NCBI RefSeq assembly: GCF_033958435.1
Contig: NC_134138.1
Coordinates: 267,135,798-267,199,797 of the forward strand
Length of the DNA: 64,000 nt
Reading direction: 5' to 3'
Origin: Carettochelys insculpta
Taxonomy: Eukaryota > Chordata > Testudines > Carettochelyidae
A model generated the notes under the pieces. That model saw only the letters and a program-made list of their open reading frames with translations. It ran no database searches and was not told the DNA's origin. Every line of letters begins with the position of its first letter. The first letter of the stretch is position 1. Both the position numbers and the translations under genes were made by a program. This document shows positions 8,836-21,430 of the stretch, piece after piece.

Positions 8836-9907
8836 TCATTCATAAAGCTGTTTTTCAAAGCCTCCCTCATTGCTGTTACTTTTGTCCGTGCATTCGTGAC
8901 TGCCCTTGTGTCTAGCTGTACATAAGCACTGCCACGGCATCTGCTTCTGCAGCCGAGGCTTGCATGAAATGTTCTCCCTTTGATTCACAAATGTTATGGA
9001 GAATACAGCACACGGCAATCATGGGGGGGTGTTGGTTTCATAAAGGTCCAAACAGGTCAAATGGCAACTGAATCTCCTCAGCTTGTAGTTGAAGTGGTCC
9101 TTGCTGTGGTCCAGGGTGCCTGTGTATGACCTCATGAGCCAAGGGAGCAGAGGGTAAGCAGGGTCATCCAGTATCACTGGGGGTATCTCCACATCGCCAA
9201 TATTGATATTCTGATCTGGGAAGAAAGTCCCATCCTGGAGCTTTCTGTACAGACCTGAATTTCTAAAGATGCTTGTGTTGGGCACCTTTCCTGACCACCC
9301 CATGTAGATGTCGGAGAAACAACCTTTGTGATCCACCAATGCCTGCAATGCCTCTTGCAGTTTATATGCTCTGAGGCCAGGTTGTCTGGGTCCAGCATGG
9401 GGATGTGGATTCCAACTATCACCCCACTGCAGTTGGGAACCCCCATGGCAGCAACGCTGTCCACTATGAGCTACATATTTCCCAGAGTCACGATCTTCCT
9501 CATCAGATGGGCACAGATCGCCTTGGCTACCTTCATCTTCACTGCCCCCACCATAGATCTGTCCACCCCGCATTGATTTCCCACTGACTGGTAGCTGTCA
9601 GGCATTACAAACTTCCACAGAGCAACTGTCACTCACTTGTGAACTGTCAAGGCAGGTCTCATTTTGGTATTGCAGCACTTCAGCTTGGGGGACAGCAGCT
9701 CACAAAGCTCTGTGAAAGTGGCCTTGTGCATGTGTAGGTTCTGCAGCCACTGCTGGTCATCCCAGACCGCCAAATGATGCGGTCCCATCAGGCATCCAGG
9801 GTAGCCAGCAGCTCTGCATTCCTGTTCTCCAGTTCTTCATTATCAGTGTCAGAATCATCCACATCCACCTCATCCTCCCACTGTCTTTGTGTAATTAAAT
9901 ACTGCAT
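8836..9907 (-). pseudogene. PIF/Harbinger DDE transposase, decayed
   Basis: The family cuts and pastes Harbinger DNA using a DDE nuclease fold. Reading down from an ATG at 9907 there is an acidic N-terminus (EDEVDVDDSDTDNEELENRN). The helix region follows (DSYQSVGNQCGVDRSMVGAV), then ALQALVDHKGCFSDIYMGWS, RNSGLYRKLQDGTFFPDQN and VEIPPVILDDPAYPLLPWLM. The C-terminus with INI(C)ES-type words is at 9018-8836. The first catalytic Asp is lost (VGIHIPM where DGTHIPI is expected). The second is replaced (KVPNTSIF where a D is expected). The block containing the catalytic Glu (GRLKGRWRCL) is deleted. Several frameshifts are present. This copy cannot be active. Confidence 0.9.
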
Positions 9908-10366
9908 GATACTTCAGGAAGTGGCCATAACACACTAAGCAATGGCTGTAAGCTGTTCAGGATCCATGCTAGTGCTGTGCAGCACAGTGAACCAGGAGCA
10001 GGCTTTGGGGAAATGGCCCAAAGAATGGTGCAAAATTCCCTGGGATGACTGTTTGTTTTCCAACAGCTGGGGGATGGGAGATTTGCACTCTGGGATGATA
10101 ACATCAGACAACCACAAGCACTTGTGGTGCACTTTTTCCCATAAGCCACTGTCACAAAAACCCAGAAAGCAATGGTGCTACAGGCACTGTGGGATAGGTA
10201 CCCACAATGCATTTCGGATGCAATCAATTGTAGCTAATGCAATGGAAACACGCTATGTCAACTTTCTGGACATTTGCAGACACTCATCTTCGACTTTATA
10301 AAATCTAGCGGTAAAAAGGAGACTGCAATAAATTTGACTTTATTTCATAGTGTAGACGTAGCCTAA

Positions 10367-13260
10367 GAGGGAATTCTGGGGGTTCCTATTCACATGAAAA
10401 ACGCCTCTTGGCTCCCACTGTGAGCCTCTGATGCTGAAAATGTGACCCAGCTAATGCTACTTCTTCAACCGTCAAACTGTTTCACATTAAGTTGTTCTCT
10501 CAGCTGTTAATCCAGATGTTATTTACATCAGTGTGGTAACGTTAAATACTTGTCCTACTAGCATTAATAGCGTCAATAATGATACCAAACCTAAACAGCA
10601 GCAGCACTAATAGTCATACTTCCCAAGCAGCTTGTAATTGTAACAACCTGTCATTGTTCTGCTGACTCAAGACTAAATTGCTTTCTGTGAGGCAAGCAAT
10701 GTGCAGAAAAAGCCCATCTGTGCCAAGATTATTTTCCTTCCTTTGTATTTGTGTTTGCTTATATCCAATTGCTGAGAAAATGTCAGTCTGCTTTACCCTC
10801 TTCATTGTTTAGTACATTCCAGACTGGTGCATCTCCTGAGCTGCTAGTCCTTGGGTAAAGAATGCAGTAGTGAATGGAGAGAAAAAGGACAGCTTAAAAC
10901 TTGAAACTTGCTTTGTGCTGGTGAATATCCATTGACTTACTCCTGATTCATAGTCGAGCAGAATCTGACTCCTCTGACTGATTTAATGGGAACTCTGTTA
11001 AAAAATGACTAAAAGTTCCAGGAGATATTTTTCTCATCATTTCGTTTCTCCCTATTTTATATTATCCCCCAATATGCTTTGCTACCATATTGCCTGGAAA
11101 TGGCTCATACTGCAAACAAACGTGACACAAAGTTTTTCATGTATTTTGTGAATGGATTTTCAGGCAAAAGGAATTTAGAATTCTGAACTGCAGCACATCA
11201 AAAAGGTGGTGGGTTTTAGTTAATCATTGGCTTCATAACTGTTTGCAAAGGGAGAAAGGGTCTGCTTTCCACTCCAAAATCTGATTTTTCCAAGAGAAAA
11301 ATGGCAATGTGTCTGAAATTCTCAAGGAAACTGATGGCTTTTCAGAAATCTGAGATGATGAAGGGAAAAAAAATCTCGATTCTCCTTTTGTTGCGTCCCA
11401 TTTAGAATGGTCCGCACATCCCCATTACTACAACATAGATAAAGAAAGAGCAGCTTCTAGTTAAGACAAACTTACTACACTTTCTAGGGTCTGAGGCCTT
11501 GAACCAAAGCCCCTATGGTCAATGGAAAGATACGTGTTGACTTCAGTGAGCTGTGGATCAATCCCAAGGGTCATTAGCTAGACAGACTGTTTGCAGTTTG
11601 TGTTTCAGTGAGGATAATGCAACGGCTGGGTGTACGGTAGAGATTGAGAGCAATCAGCAATAATGGGAGTTCCTTGTTAAGTGTGCTTTATTGTTGTATG
11701 TTATGCAGTGCCAGTGTAAAGAAGACTGACAAATAATTTCCCTAAACACTTGTATGTGGAAAACTTTTAGAATAGGGTCTAGGAGCTTAGATGGTACAAA
11801 TCAATGTGACTCCACTGACTTATGTGGAGCTCCAGTGTGCTAACCCATGATATTTTAAAACTTTGTGCCATATTGTTACTTGAGCTGTATTGGAATCAGA
11901 ATTTCTGTTGCACCAAAAAGACCCTCAGATTTTGAAATTTGTTTTCATTCGGAAGCAGGGAATATTTATACTCCCAGACTCAAGATTTCCTGTGAAATGT
12001 AAGTTTAAAAAAAAGTTTCAGGTCAAGCAGAAGTTTCATTTCAGTAAACTGTAAACATTGCATTCTGATTGTAACTTCAATAAAATAATTACATTTAAAA
12101 AAATCAAAATGAAGAGTAATGTTGAAACACGTTTTTCATAAGGGATGTTTCCAGCAGTATCGTATTGATTTGCATTGTTTTTTCTGAATCAGATTTCCTA
12201 AGAGTTGACGTGCCTACAAAAACCTCCAATTTTGATTAAATGGCCCGTGCTGACAAAAAATCCATTGGAAAAATATTGACTTGCTGTAAATTGTTACGTG
12301 TTAGGTTTACCATTGATGTTGTATAATAACTCAGCTGCTTCTTCGTATAGGAGCTTCCTCACAACTTATTTCCTGGCTTTACACGGGCAGTTACACCTCT
12401 GAAGGGCTGTATTTGAACAAACCCAAACCCAAATTAAAATTCATCCCAAAACAGTTGGTGGAACTGATTTGGAATTGAGCAAGTGTGACATGGTTCCTGT
12501 CCAAACCCATCACTTAGTGTTGGATCACTTGGAACTCAGTTCAGTTTCCCTCAAAAGATTTGTGAATGTGGCCTGAGTGCCTGTTTGTAATGAAACTTGG
12601 AAGAAGGTGAGTGCCATGGCCTCCTGTTACAAATATTTGTCCTGCTTGCTTCACTTACAAGTCTCTTTGTTGTGATACAGCTGCCACAACATCATGGTGG
12701 CGGGATGTCTGTCACTATGAGGCGAATTACTGAGGCGTTCTTATTATACAAGCCCCGATAGTTATTTTGTTCGTGCCTAATTAAGCCTAAATTATGTTTG
12801 GACCTAACCAAACTTTGGGGTATCCCCAAAAAGACATGCCTTGGGAGCACAAACCTAAGATTTCAAAATCCAGACTGAGGTCCTTTTCTATCTCTTTAAT
12901 TTCATTTGAATTTTGATTGGCCAATTCAATTTCAGTCGGTTGTCCAAAAGTTCAACTGTTATCCAATGCTCATCTGAATTACCCAATCTCCTACAATCTG
13001 TCACTTAGGACAGTTACAGTACTTTCAGACTCAATGTACACAGGAACAATCTTCTGGGAGTTAGCTCTGCCCATTCTCTGATGCTTTCTGACAGAACACA
13101 GAAGAGCAGTATGGAACTGAAACAGGATTGTTTCAAAGGTTAACCAGCCATGTTGAAACACAGAAAAGTTGTGAATCATCTTTGTTTCACATTAGGAACA
13201 AATTAAGGTTCAGAGAGGTTCCCATTTCCATTTACCTAATAGCTTTCAGATAAGTGGCTT
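10367..13260. other. Unassigned AT-rich DNA
   Basis: Nearly 2.9 kb without a recognised repeat or exon. Open frames are short. This may be ancient decayed repeat or single-copy intergenic or intronic sequence. Confidence 0.6.
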
Positions 13261-13935
13261 TGTTTGTGATTGGGGCAATATTTTCAAAAGTGTCTAATTC
13301 CATGTTCATAAGAGATGTAGGCATTTTGAAGCCTGAATCCTTGGTGCTCAGAAACCTAACTGAATATAACTGGGACTTAGGCTCTTAGGGTATGTCTACA
13401 CGACAGACTTATTCCAAAATAAGCTATTCTGAAATACCGTATTTTGAAATAACTTTCCTACACATGAAACTTAGCTAGTTTGAAATATGTTGTCTAAACA
13501 CTTAGAGCCTATTTTGAAATAGAACTGTTGGACGCTGTATGACTTATTTTGAAATAGGCACTATTCCCTGTCTTAACAGCCCCTATTTCAAAATAGCTGT
13601 TTTGAAATAGGCACCATTCCTCGTGGAATGAGGTTTACCTATTTTGAAATAAGCCAACCGCTATTTTAAAATTATTTCAAAATAGTAGTTGCGTTGCGCA
13701 GATGCTAACAAAGTTACTTCGAAATAAGTGCTGTTATTTCTAAATAACTTTGCTGTATAGACATACCCTTAGGAACCAGGTATTTATGTGCCTAAAGGTG
13801 CAGATATGACATTTCCAAAAGTGCTTATGTGTCTATGGGAATTTGGTGCCTAGATGTTTTTGAAAATCTCACTAGATGTCTATCTGCATCATTGTCCACC
13901 TAAATACATTTAAGATCTGGCCATCAGTGCCTAAG
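13261..13935. repeat. Unclassified interspersed repeat (GTGCCTAAATAC type), interrupted
   Basis: Words such as GGGACTTAGGCTC, AGGAACCAGGTATTTATGTG, GTGCTTATGTG and TTTTGAAAATCTCACTAG recur at 15162-15245 and 17450-17568. A Harbinger element sits within it at 13388-13768. I recognise the pattern as a common reptile repeat but cannot name its class. Confidence 0.5.
13388..13768. mobile_element. Harbinger-type MITE, TTA target duplication
   Basis: The terminal repeats are GGGTATGTCTACACGACAG on the left and GGGTATGTCTATACAGCAAAG on the right strand. TTA flanks both sides (13385-13387 and 13769-13771), the classic Harbinger TWA duplication. The interior is a series of TATTTTGAAATA-like inverted units, and there is no coding sequence. 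Confidence 0.9.
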
Positions 13936-14742
13936 TAATTTTGAAGAAGGGACTTAGGTATCTAACTCATTTACACATTTTGAATTTGTTTTATCCAAGA
14001 TCTTAGTGTGGGAAACTAAACATGACAACATTCTATCAGCATTAAAGCAGCTTCCATCCTGATTAAATGTTTTAACACCAGTTACAGAATTTTCTGGGCA
14101 CAGCAGAACACTTGTTTAAAGGAAGAATTTCAGGATGTGTTTTCTAACATTTTTCACACTCTTAGAAGCATGAACATATTTTTCTAACTGACATGATATT
14201 TTTCACTTCACACACACTGATATTTTCACCCTTGGTTGTTTTGAACTGTTATGCAAGTGACACAGTTGCTTGGTTAGCAACCATGGCCTCTTTCAATAGA
14301 GTACATTTGAAAAGGTATCTCCGTGGCTTTAAAAGCATTTTGATTGGGGCATTGGAATTGTCAGTGGTAACAGTTTTAGGATTAGTGTTAGCTGCTGCCA
14401 CAGAACCAGCAGAGGGAGCACAGTACGTTGATTTAGGAACAATTGACTAAAATGGAGGTAGTGGTGGTGATTCTTAAACGATATTTATAACAATAGGGCA
14501 ATCTTTTTATTTTAATCAACATCTCATCAAACCTAGCATAGATCATTAGAAACCTCAGACTTTCCCTATCTGAGTGTAAAAACTGTGGGGTAAGCAAAAC
14601 ACCATATCTGAAAATCTCAGATGTAAGTTCGTCTTTGCTTAATGTTAACACACATCGGAAAATACCTTGGATGATAAAGCCAATGGAACAAGTGGAACAA
14701 GTGGTGGAACAAAATAGGTTTATTTCTTCTCTTAGACGGCAG

Positions 14743-15161
14743 GGCTATGTCTACACTACAGCTATCTGTCAACAGACGTTACTGATGGAAGATATCTTCT
14801 GAGAAAACTTCTGTCGACAGATCGTGGCCACACACGAAAGCGGACCATTCTGTTGATCTGCTCTATTGACAGAGAGTGGCTGAACTGACCAGGTGCTCTC
14901 CGACAGAACAGCCAACTGGAAGCACAGCAGACAGGGCTGCCTGGTGACCCAGAAGCCCTGTCTGTTGACATAGCCCCCCCACCCCCCTGGAACATCCACA
15001 CAGTTTTTTTGTCAACAGATTGTGTCAAGAAAGGTGATCTGCCTCATGGAGCAGAGACAGAAGGCTGTTGACGAAAGTGCCGAGTTCTATGAACAGAACT
15101 AATTTTTAGTGTGGATGCTCTGTGGGTTTTGTCAACAAAACTCCCTAGTGTACGCGTAGCT
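14743..15161. mobile_element. Harbinger-type MITE, CAG target duplication
   Basis: The left end is GGCTATGTCTACACTACAGC. The right end reads AGCTACGCGTACACTAGGG on the minus strand. CAG flanks at 14740-14742 and 15162-15164. The interior is built from TGTCAACAGA/TCTGTTGAC words. Related word use at 41193-44812 suggests that family as its source. Confidence 0.85.
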
Positions 15162-15261
15162 CAGGTGGGATTTTCAATGGGATTTATGATCCTAAATCAT
15201 TTGGGTGCTTTTGAAAATGTCACCATAGGTGTTATTTACCTGTGTGTGTCTCTATCAGTTA

Positions 15262-15600
15262 GCAGTATGGTAGAATGGCTAGAGAATAGGGCTAGTGCCA
15301 GGATCACTAGGGTCTATTCCGGATTTGCCAATGATTCTACTGTATAGTCTTGTGAACATCACTAGAAACCTCTTTGCAACTCAGTGTACTTATCTGTGAA
15401 ATTACACTAATAATGACAGGTAGGAGGTGTACTGCCTATCAGGCCAACCAGTATTGTTCATTGTTTTCTTGTGATGCCCCATCTGTCTGATGCCACCTAT
15501 TTGAGCAGAAAACACCTTTTGCTTTGTATGTACACAGAACCTATCATGGCCTGGTCCATGACTGGAGCCCTGAGGCTACTACCACAATACAACTGGTTAT
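15262..15600 (+). repeat. MIR-like SINE with long 3' tail
   Basis: The body has the decayed core (TGTGAACATCACTAGAAACC, CAACTCAGTGTACTTATCTG). The tail GGTCCATGACTGGAGCCCTG ... ACCACAATACAA is the extended 3' end seen in amniote MIRs of reptiles. The age is high judging by divergence. Confidence 0.6.
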
Positions 15601-17089
15601 CACTAATGCTTTCATGGCTGCCGGGACTGTGGTGAGACACAGTGAATTGATGCTTGGATACTGACTTGAAATCCTCTGATGAAAGGCTGTATACATGCAA
15701 AAAGCATGTGTATATTTAACATAGATGAGACAGTATGCCAGAGATTTTCAAGGGCTCAAATGGTGTGTGGATGGTTATTTTGGAAAATCTTCCCCTAGGC
15801 ATATAATAGCACCACAGCAGCAGCTAGATACAACAGTGGTTGATACTATGTAAACGTCTTGGCTAAATAATACAAACAGAGCAAATGAGAATTTCAGTTT
15901 TCACACTGCACTATGTTGCAACACTTTTCCTCTTTTTTTATTCTGCTTCATTGTAAACAAACTGTCACTCTATCTGGCTTCAGTGTAAGGCAGTTTTACT
16001 GTGTGTCCTCCAGGGAAACGCGTTATGGCTGGCAATCTGGAAAATGCCAGTATTCGAAGCGCTGCCATAAGATGCGGCAATTACTGTACTTCTGTTTCTT
16101 AGTACGTGAAGCTACTGTATTAGTAGCAGCCTGTGCATATTAAACATGACAGTACTCCCATGACTCTTGGTGATGCTAGTATTTCTCTGACAATTCCAGG
16201 AAACAGGGTTGGGGTGATTTTTCAGTGATTTTGCTCCTTTATTTAGCCTAGAGGGTTGCCGGTGCCTAAGGTAAGAATCTGGAATCATTTAGAAATACCC
16301 ACAAAAGCTAAGCATAGCTCAACCAAACATCAAAATGCAAAACATTTAAAGAAACCATAGGAACAGATCCCAGGAAAGAACTGCTTGTGCTTGGGTTTTA
16401 GATTGGACTAATGAATGAGCAAGTGCAATTCAAAGTTGTCAAGCAATAATAATAATTAATAATAAAGGGTTGTTTAGAAATCCTGTTATTGGAAACGAGA
16501 TTCAGCTCTGGATAAACAACCTGGAGAGAGAAGCTGGCGGGGGGGGGGGGGGGGTGGAGCCAGAGCCGTTGGCATGATAGATTATGTTAAAGCTGCTTTC
16601 ATCTTTTGTCTAGTGCAGTTGTTGATTGTAAAGTTGGCTTCATCTGTGTGACATGTGTGGCAGATGCCTCTTTGGTGTGTGCATCCTACTGGGTGCAAAA
16701 GACCAGCTGGCTCAGCGCATTCCTCCCAGCAATGTTCCCTGCTCATCTTCATACACTGCACAGGGATCCGATGACATCCTTGGGAAAGACTGAGTTGTGT
16801 GAGACGACAGCGAGAAAGGCTGGGGGAAGGGAGGAAAGGAGGGGGCTGCAGAGCAGAAGGAGGCTGCTCTCCTGACAGGAAAGGAATTTCTTTCTGTTCC
16901 CCAGCTCTGAGTGGGAAACGGAGGGACAGCCTCAGGGGCCTCTTTCAAGGTGGGACAGCACCCAAAACTTGAGTGGGAGTTTTCATGTCAACACATACAA
17001 AGGCACCTGTAAGCGACATTGCTGTGAAAGCGCTTGGAGTGTAGTACCAAAAAGACATCCTCTGGCCAGGTGTATGTAGAAGGAAAGGG
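15601..17089. other. Unassigned DNA with a G16 run
   Basis: No gene or named repeat is seen. A run of about 16 G lies at 16539-16554. Confidence 0.55.
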
Positions 17090-17095
17090 TACACT

Positions 17096-17297
17096 GAGTA
17101 TCAGAGGGGTAGCCATGTTAGTCTGTATTGGGAAAAACAATAAGTCCTGTGGCATCGTGTAGACGAACAGATTTATTGGAGCATAACTTTCATGGGCAAA
17201 GACCCACTTTGTCAGATGCATCTGTATATGATAGCTTATGTTCCAATAAATCTGTTAGTCTATAAGCTGCCACAGGACTTCTCGTTGTTTTTCAGGA
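17096..17297. mobile_element. Penelope-like element terminal dimer
   Basis: This is an inverted pair of PLE ends: TATCAGAGGGGTAGCCATG ... GACCCACTTTGTCAGATGCA, then the inverted copy to CTGCCACAGGACTTCTCGTT. TACACT at 17090-17095 and 17298-17303 is a likely target duplication. No coding interior remains. Confidence 0.75.
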
Positions 17298-17303
17298 TAC
17301 ACT

Positions 17304-19875
17304 AAATTATCAACTTCCTCTAGGCCTAGCAGAAGAGGGATAGTGCTAGTGTGGGATTTGGGAGAGCCCATTCCCTGTTCTGCTGCAAGCTTTCCTGTGC
17401 AATCTTGGGGCAGGTCGGACAGGGAAGTTAGAGGTATGCATTCCTAGTGGGGTGTTTGATAGTCACTTAGGCACCTTCCTTGCTGAAGTCAATGGTACTC
17501 AGGCACCCAGATGCTTTGAAAATCGCAGTAGATGCTTAAATACTGTTAAAAATCTGACCATAGCTTTCCATGTTCCTCTGTTCCCCACCTGGAAAATTGC
17601 ACTTCCTTTCCTCCGTGGGGTGCTGTGAGGCTAAATACTGTGCAGATTATGAGATGCTTATTGTGACTCTAAGAGCACCACAGTGCCCAAGGGCAGGGTG
17701 CTCGCTGATGTGTAGCAATGAGTCGCAGCTGAGGGCTTCCCACACACTGTTGTTATCATATTTATTTAAAAGGTGCCTTGAGCTATGTAACTGTAAAATT
17801 AGTAACTCCCTGGTCAGAAATACTCTTGCGTGCTGTGTGTACAGTTGCCATGCACAAAGCTAAAGAGATGTGCTGGAAATTCGTTCCTCAAATGTGTTTG
17901 GCAGTCTGTGCCCATCCTAGACAAAGGAATGGGTTTTTTTTTTCCTCCCACTGGCTTGGCTCCATTGTCCCCAAGAAAGTAAGTAAATTAAGCAAGGTGT
18001 GACCTCAAACAATGAAAAGCATATTTACATGCAAGGCATGAAAAATGCCGGCAGGCAGGCAAAAGGGGGAAGAGACCACGTAATAATCTAGAAGTGGGAC
18101 GGAGCCTGCGTCCCCAGGAAGCCTTCCTGCCTCCTGAAACAGGGCCATTGAACTTCAGGATGATGTAAGTGATGGCAAAAGGCCATTTTATTATTCTTCA
18201 CCACAAAGAAATAGAGTGGGTTTTGGCTCCTGGATAAAGACTGGCGAGGCATGCTGGACGAATGACTGTGGTGAGAAAATGACTTTGAACAAAAAAATGT
18301 AGTTTGTTGAGTTAGACTTCAGTTTCAGAAATATATTTTTCCTTTGGGTGGTTTGTAAGCATTTCTATGCCTATCCCCTCTGCTTGGTATCATGTTCCCT
18401 TGTTCATAGCCTTTGTTCAATTCAGTGGGGGAAAGTAATTTAAATTTTCTTTTGGGTACTGCTTTATTGCAACCTGGGTCCCTGCCACCTCTTTAAATAC
18501 CTCCCTGTTGGCTTTTGCCCCAGCTCAGCCAGCTTTTGTCCAAGCTGTGCACCAGGATGCACCCCCTTACTTGAACCCCTGGTTGAAATAGAAACCAACT
18601 CAGTGCTATGTATTGAAGCAGAGGGTGTGTTAACCCCAGTTAAGCTAACAGGCTGCCGTGTACATGGCAGTGCCCATGCCAAAGTATGGTGTGTGCTGCT
18701 GTGAGAGGAGCTGAGCACTTCAGAAAAAGAGTTTTGGGAGAACTTGGGACTGAAGTGTTCTTTACATGCCCCTGCAAAGAGTGATTGGGCAAGAAGGGTG
18801 AAGCTTTTTTGCATATATACTGACTTTTACAAGCTGTGGACCATGGCAGCGTAACATTTAAGCCTCCAAGGATTGCAAGGCAAATGTTGACTGAACTCCT
18901 TACAGGCCTGGGTGAACCCCAAAGTGTCACACTTAGATACTACTGAAATGGGGGCCATGTAATATATCTAGAGATAGCGTGTCTGTCTATCTAGTCCAAT
19001 TGTAAAACCAAATGCCACTCGGCACTTTACAGGATTCAGCCTGCGAAGTACGGCTTTTAAAAAACTCAACTCAATGACCTGCCTTAGGTGACTTGGAAAA
19101 AATCCTTGATCCAGGAAGAAGCTCGCATGCGTGGGTCCTTCATTGATGGCACATGGAGTATTTTTCCTTTCTGAACCCTACTTTCAATACAATTTTTGAG
19201 GAGATAAAAGCGGATGACTTACAATAAGAATGCAACAGCCAGAAATGAAATTACTCTCATTTATGATATTTAAACTTGTTATACCTGCATCACCATTTGA
19301 AAAACACAATTGTAAAAGAACTGTAACAGAAGAAGTATGGCGAGGCCTTTGTTAAAGGCCAGGACATTTTAGCAAAGCCAGGATCTGCGCTGCCTGAAAT
19401 GAAATGCAACACTTACAAACTACAGGCATAAGTTATTAACTTAACATAAATGATTTCAGATTTTTGTTCAATGCACTTGGTAATTGTACCAAGGAATATA
19501 AGCTGACCTCGTCAAACCTGCTTTCTCTTTTAAACTGTATTTCTATGTCAATTAAAATGCCTGAGCACAAAAAGCAAAGTTTTATAGGCCTGGTTTTGCA
19601 AATTCATTATCATAGCATTATGCGCTTGGCAGTCTACAGATACACCAGTGATTAGCTTAGTGTGCGCTGGCTGCCAGTGTCACAGTAGTTCATATAAGTG
19701 TGGCTATTGCTTACACTCTGTTGACCGAAATTGCAGCGAACATAGATCTTGGATCTCCTGTGGAACGTAGATTATTTCTAGCTAACTGCAGTTTATATAA
19801 TAGCTGGAAGACTTGTGGGCAGCAGGCAACTAACTATTGCTAAAAATAAGAAGTTGAAGTGGTAAGGCAGTTTCG
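17304..19875. other. Mostly unassigned DNA
   Basis: Apart from the unclassified repeat fragment at 17450-17568, I see no gene or named repeat. A T-run lies at 17934-17943. Confidence 0.55.
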
Positions 19876-19877
19876 TG

Positions 19878-20117
19878 GACTGGATAAGGCCCACAGGTGA
19901 GACTCAGGTGGTATGGATTCCAGTGTTGCCGCTGCCACCTTGGACAAGTTATTGTCCCTCTCTGTGTTTCTCCTCACACTCTTTGTCTGTCTTGTCCTTT
20001 TGGATTGTAAGTTCGTTGGGGACAGGGACTGTCCATCATTTGTGAGAGTACAGCACAAAGCAACAGGGGGTCTTGGTCAGGCCTCAGGGTGTTATTGTAG
20101 CAATAATAATAAAGGAG
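19878..20117 (+). repeat. MIR-like SINE with long 3' tail
   Basis: The core reads GACTCAGGTGGTATGGATTC and CCACCTTGGACAAGTTATTG. The tail reads TTGTAAGTTCGTTGGGGACA and GGGTCTTGGTCAGGCCTCAG, ending in an AATAATAATAAA tract. The order and wording match a full-length reptile MIR. Confidence 0.7.
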
Positions 20118-20239
20118 CGCAAACTGAACGTACCTGAAACAAAGCTACTGTCACCTCTTGATGATTGTTGCTACCAGCAGCACCTGGAGACCCCATTATG
20201 CTGGACTCTGCAAACCCAGGGTGGGAGGTGACCTTACTC

Positions 20240-20825
20240 CCAAAGGCTGACAGCGGAAGGCCCTGTTTATGCTTCCGGCAGCATGTAGAGTGCAGACTGT
20301 ACCTGTGGTGTGCCCACCGCAGTGAAAGGCAGCCACACTTGTCGTTGACGTGATGTGTGTAGCTGAATGCAGCAACAAAAGGGTACAGATAGGAGGAGGC
20401 AGAAGGGAAAGGCTCACAAAACAGGGAGCTACTACAGCCCTTCCGCATGGCTGCTCCCTCTCAAAGCCTTTCCTCACTGCATCGCCCTCACCACAGTCCT
20501 TCCCTGCTGCCTTCTCCCCGTCACAGCCTTTCCCTGCTGCCAGGACCTTTCCCTTCTGCTTCTCCCACCGTCGGAATCTTCCCATGCAAGCGGAGTGACT
20601 CCAGCAGTGGACAAGCAGAGGGAGACTGTGCTGTTAAGCAGAGCAGGGTAGCTGTGGGAGGCACTGCTCAGGGGTGTAGAAAGCCATGGAGGGTACTCAT
20701 CATAGGGTACTTCCCTCCGCTAACCGCAGCCAAGCCTCTGCTTCTCCATGGCCATTTATACCCTCGCTAGCTGGCCATGCAGTGTCAGTACCCTACATGC
20801 TGCCTAAGTGTACATAGAGCTTCAG
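20240..20825. repeat. Unclassified DNA repeat shared with 32800-33140
   Basis: GACTCCAGCAGTGGACAAGC, CAGAGCAGGGTAGCTGTGG and GTGTAGAAAGCCATGGAGG have counterparts at 33030-33130. The right edge CTAAGTGTACATAGAGC looks like a degraded GTGTAGACATAGCC terminus, so a nonautonomous DNA transposon is likely. The pyrimidine-rich middle gives long but meaningless open frames. Confidence 0.45.
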
Positions 20826-20924
20826 CACTGATCCTGCCACAGGTTAAATGCACGCCCAACTTTGCAGCCCTGGGCAGACCCAGTGACCTTCGTGACACTA
20901 GCAACTGCAACCACAAGAAAGTAG

Positions 20925-21215
20925 AAGGTGGTTACGAGGAGGAGGGAGAAAAATTGTTCTCCTTAACTCTGAAGCTAGGACAAGAAGCAATGGGGCTTAA
21001 TTTGCAGCAAAATTGGTTTAGGTTGGACACTGTGAAAAACTTCTTGTCAGGGTGGTTTAGCACTGGACTAAATTGCCTAGGGAGGTTGTGAATCTCCATC
21101 ACTGGAGATATTTAACAGCAGGTTAGACAAATACCTGTCAGGCATGGTAAGATAACAGTTAGTCCTGCCAGGAGTGCAGAGAGCTGGACTTGATAACATC
21201 CAGACATGGGATTCA
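20925..21215 (+). pseudogene. CR1 LINE 3' end fragment
   Basis: It starts at GGTTACGAGGAGGAGGGAG (YEEEGEKLFSL) and runs through the CR1 C-terminus, including PRE/V-type remnants, to GAGCTGGACTTGATAACATCC in the 3' UTR. It is strongly 5' truncated and frameshifted. Confidence 0.9.
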
Positions 21216-21366
21216 ATGAATGGACAACACACACATAAGGTGGCAGAAGGGGATCATAATATTATCCCTATCTTACAAATGGGGAATTATGGCTTAGTGA
21301 TTCCAGTGCTGGGTCACAAGACCATCCTTTTCTTCTGTGCTGTAATCACTTCAAAGACAACAGTGC

Positions 21367-21430
21367 ATGAGTTTGACCTGAAGCTTATGTATGACCCGAA
21401 ACAGCCATCCACTTTTCACACGAGAAGCTA
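21367..21430 (+). pseudogene. LINE endonuclease-linker fragment, opposed to 22440-22946
   Basis: It reads HEFDLKLMYDPKQPSTFHTR, matching VELKLVYDPKQPSTLHTKR at 22946-22880 on the other strand. The minisatellite starts immediately after it. Confidence 0.75.

Larger units (their letters stand above)
8250..10363. mobile_element. PIF/Harbinger element, right end intact, left end not found
   Basis: The right terminus ends TAGTGTAGACGTAGCC at 10363 and is followed by TAA (10364-10366). The subterminal region carries ATTTTATAAAGTCG-type words and a GTGGGATAGGTACCCACAA palindrome near 10188. The two genes are convergent. Upstream of 8250 I could not find a GTCTACAC-type left end. It is probably lost through the neighbouring RTE/SINE insertions or deletion. 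Confidence 0.75.

Noticed and set aside
14193..14450. Small membrane protein frame of 85 codons
   Set aside because: It has a hydrophobic stretch but sits in AT-rich DNA with no supporting context. Frames of this size are expected by chance.
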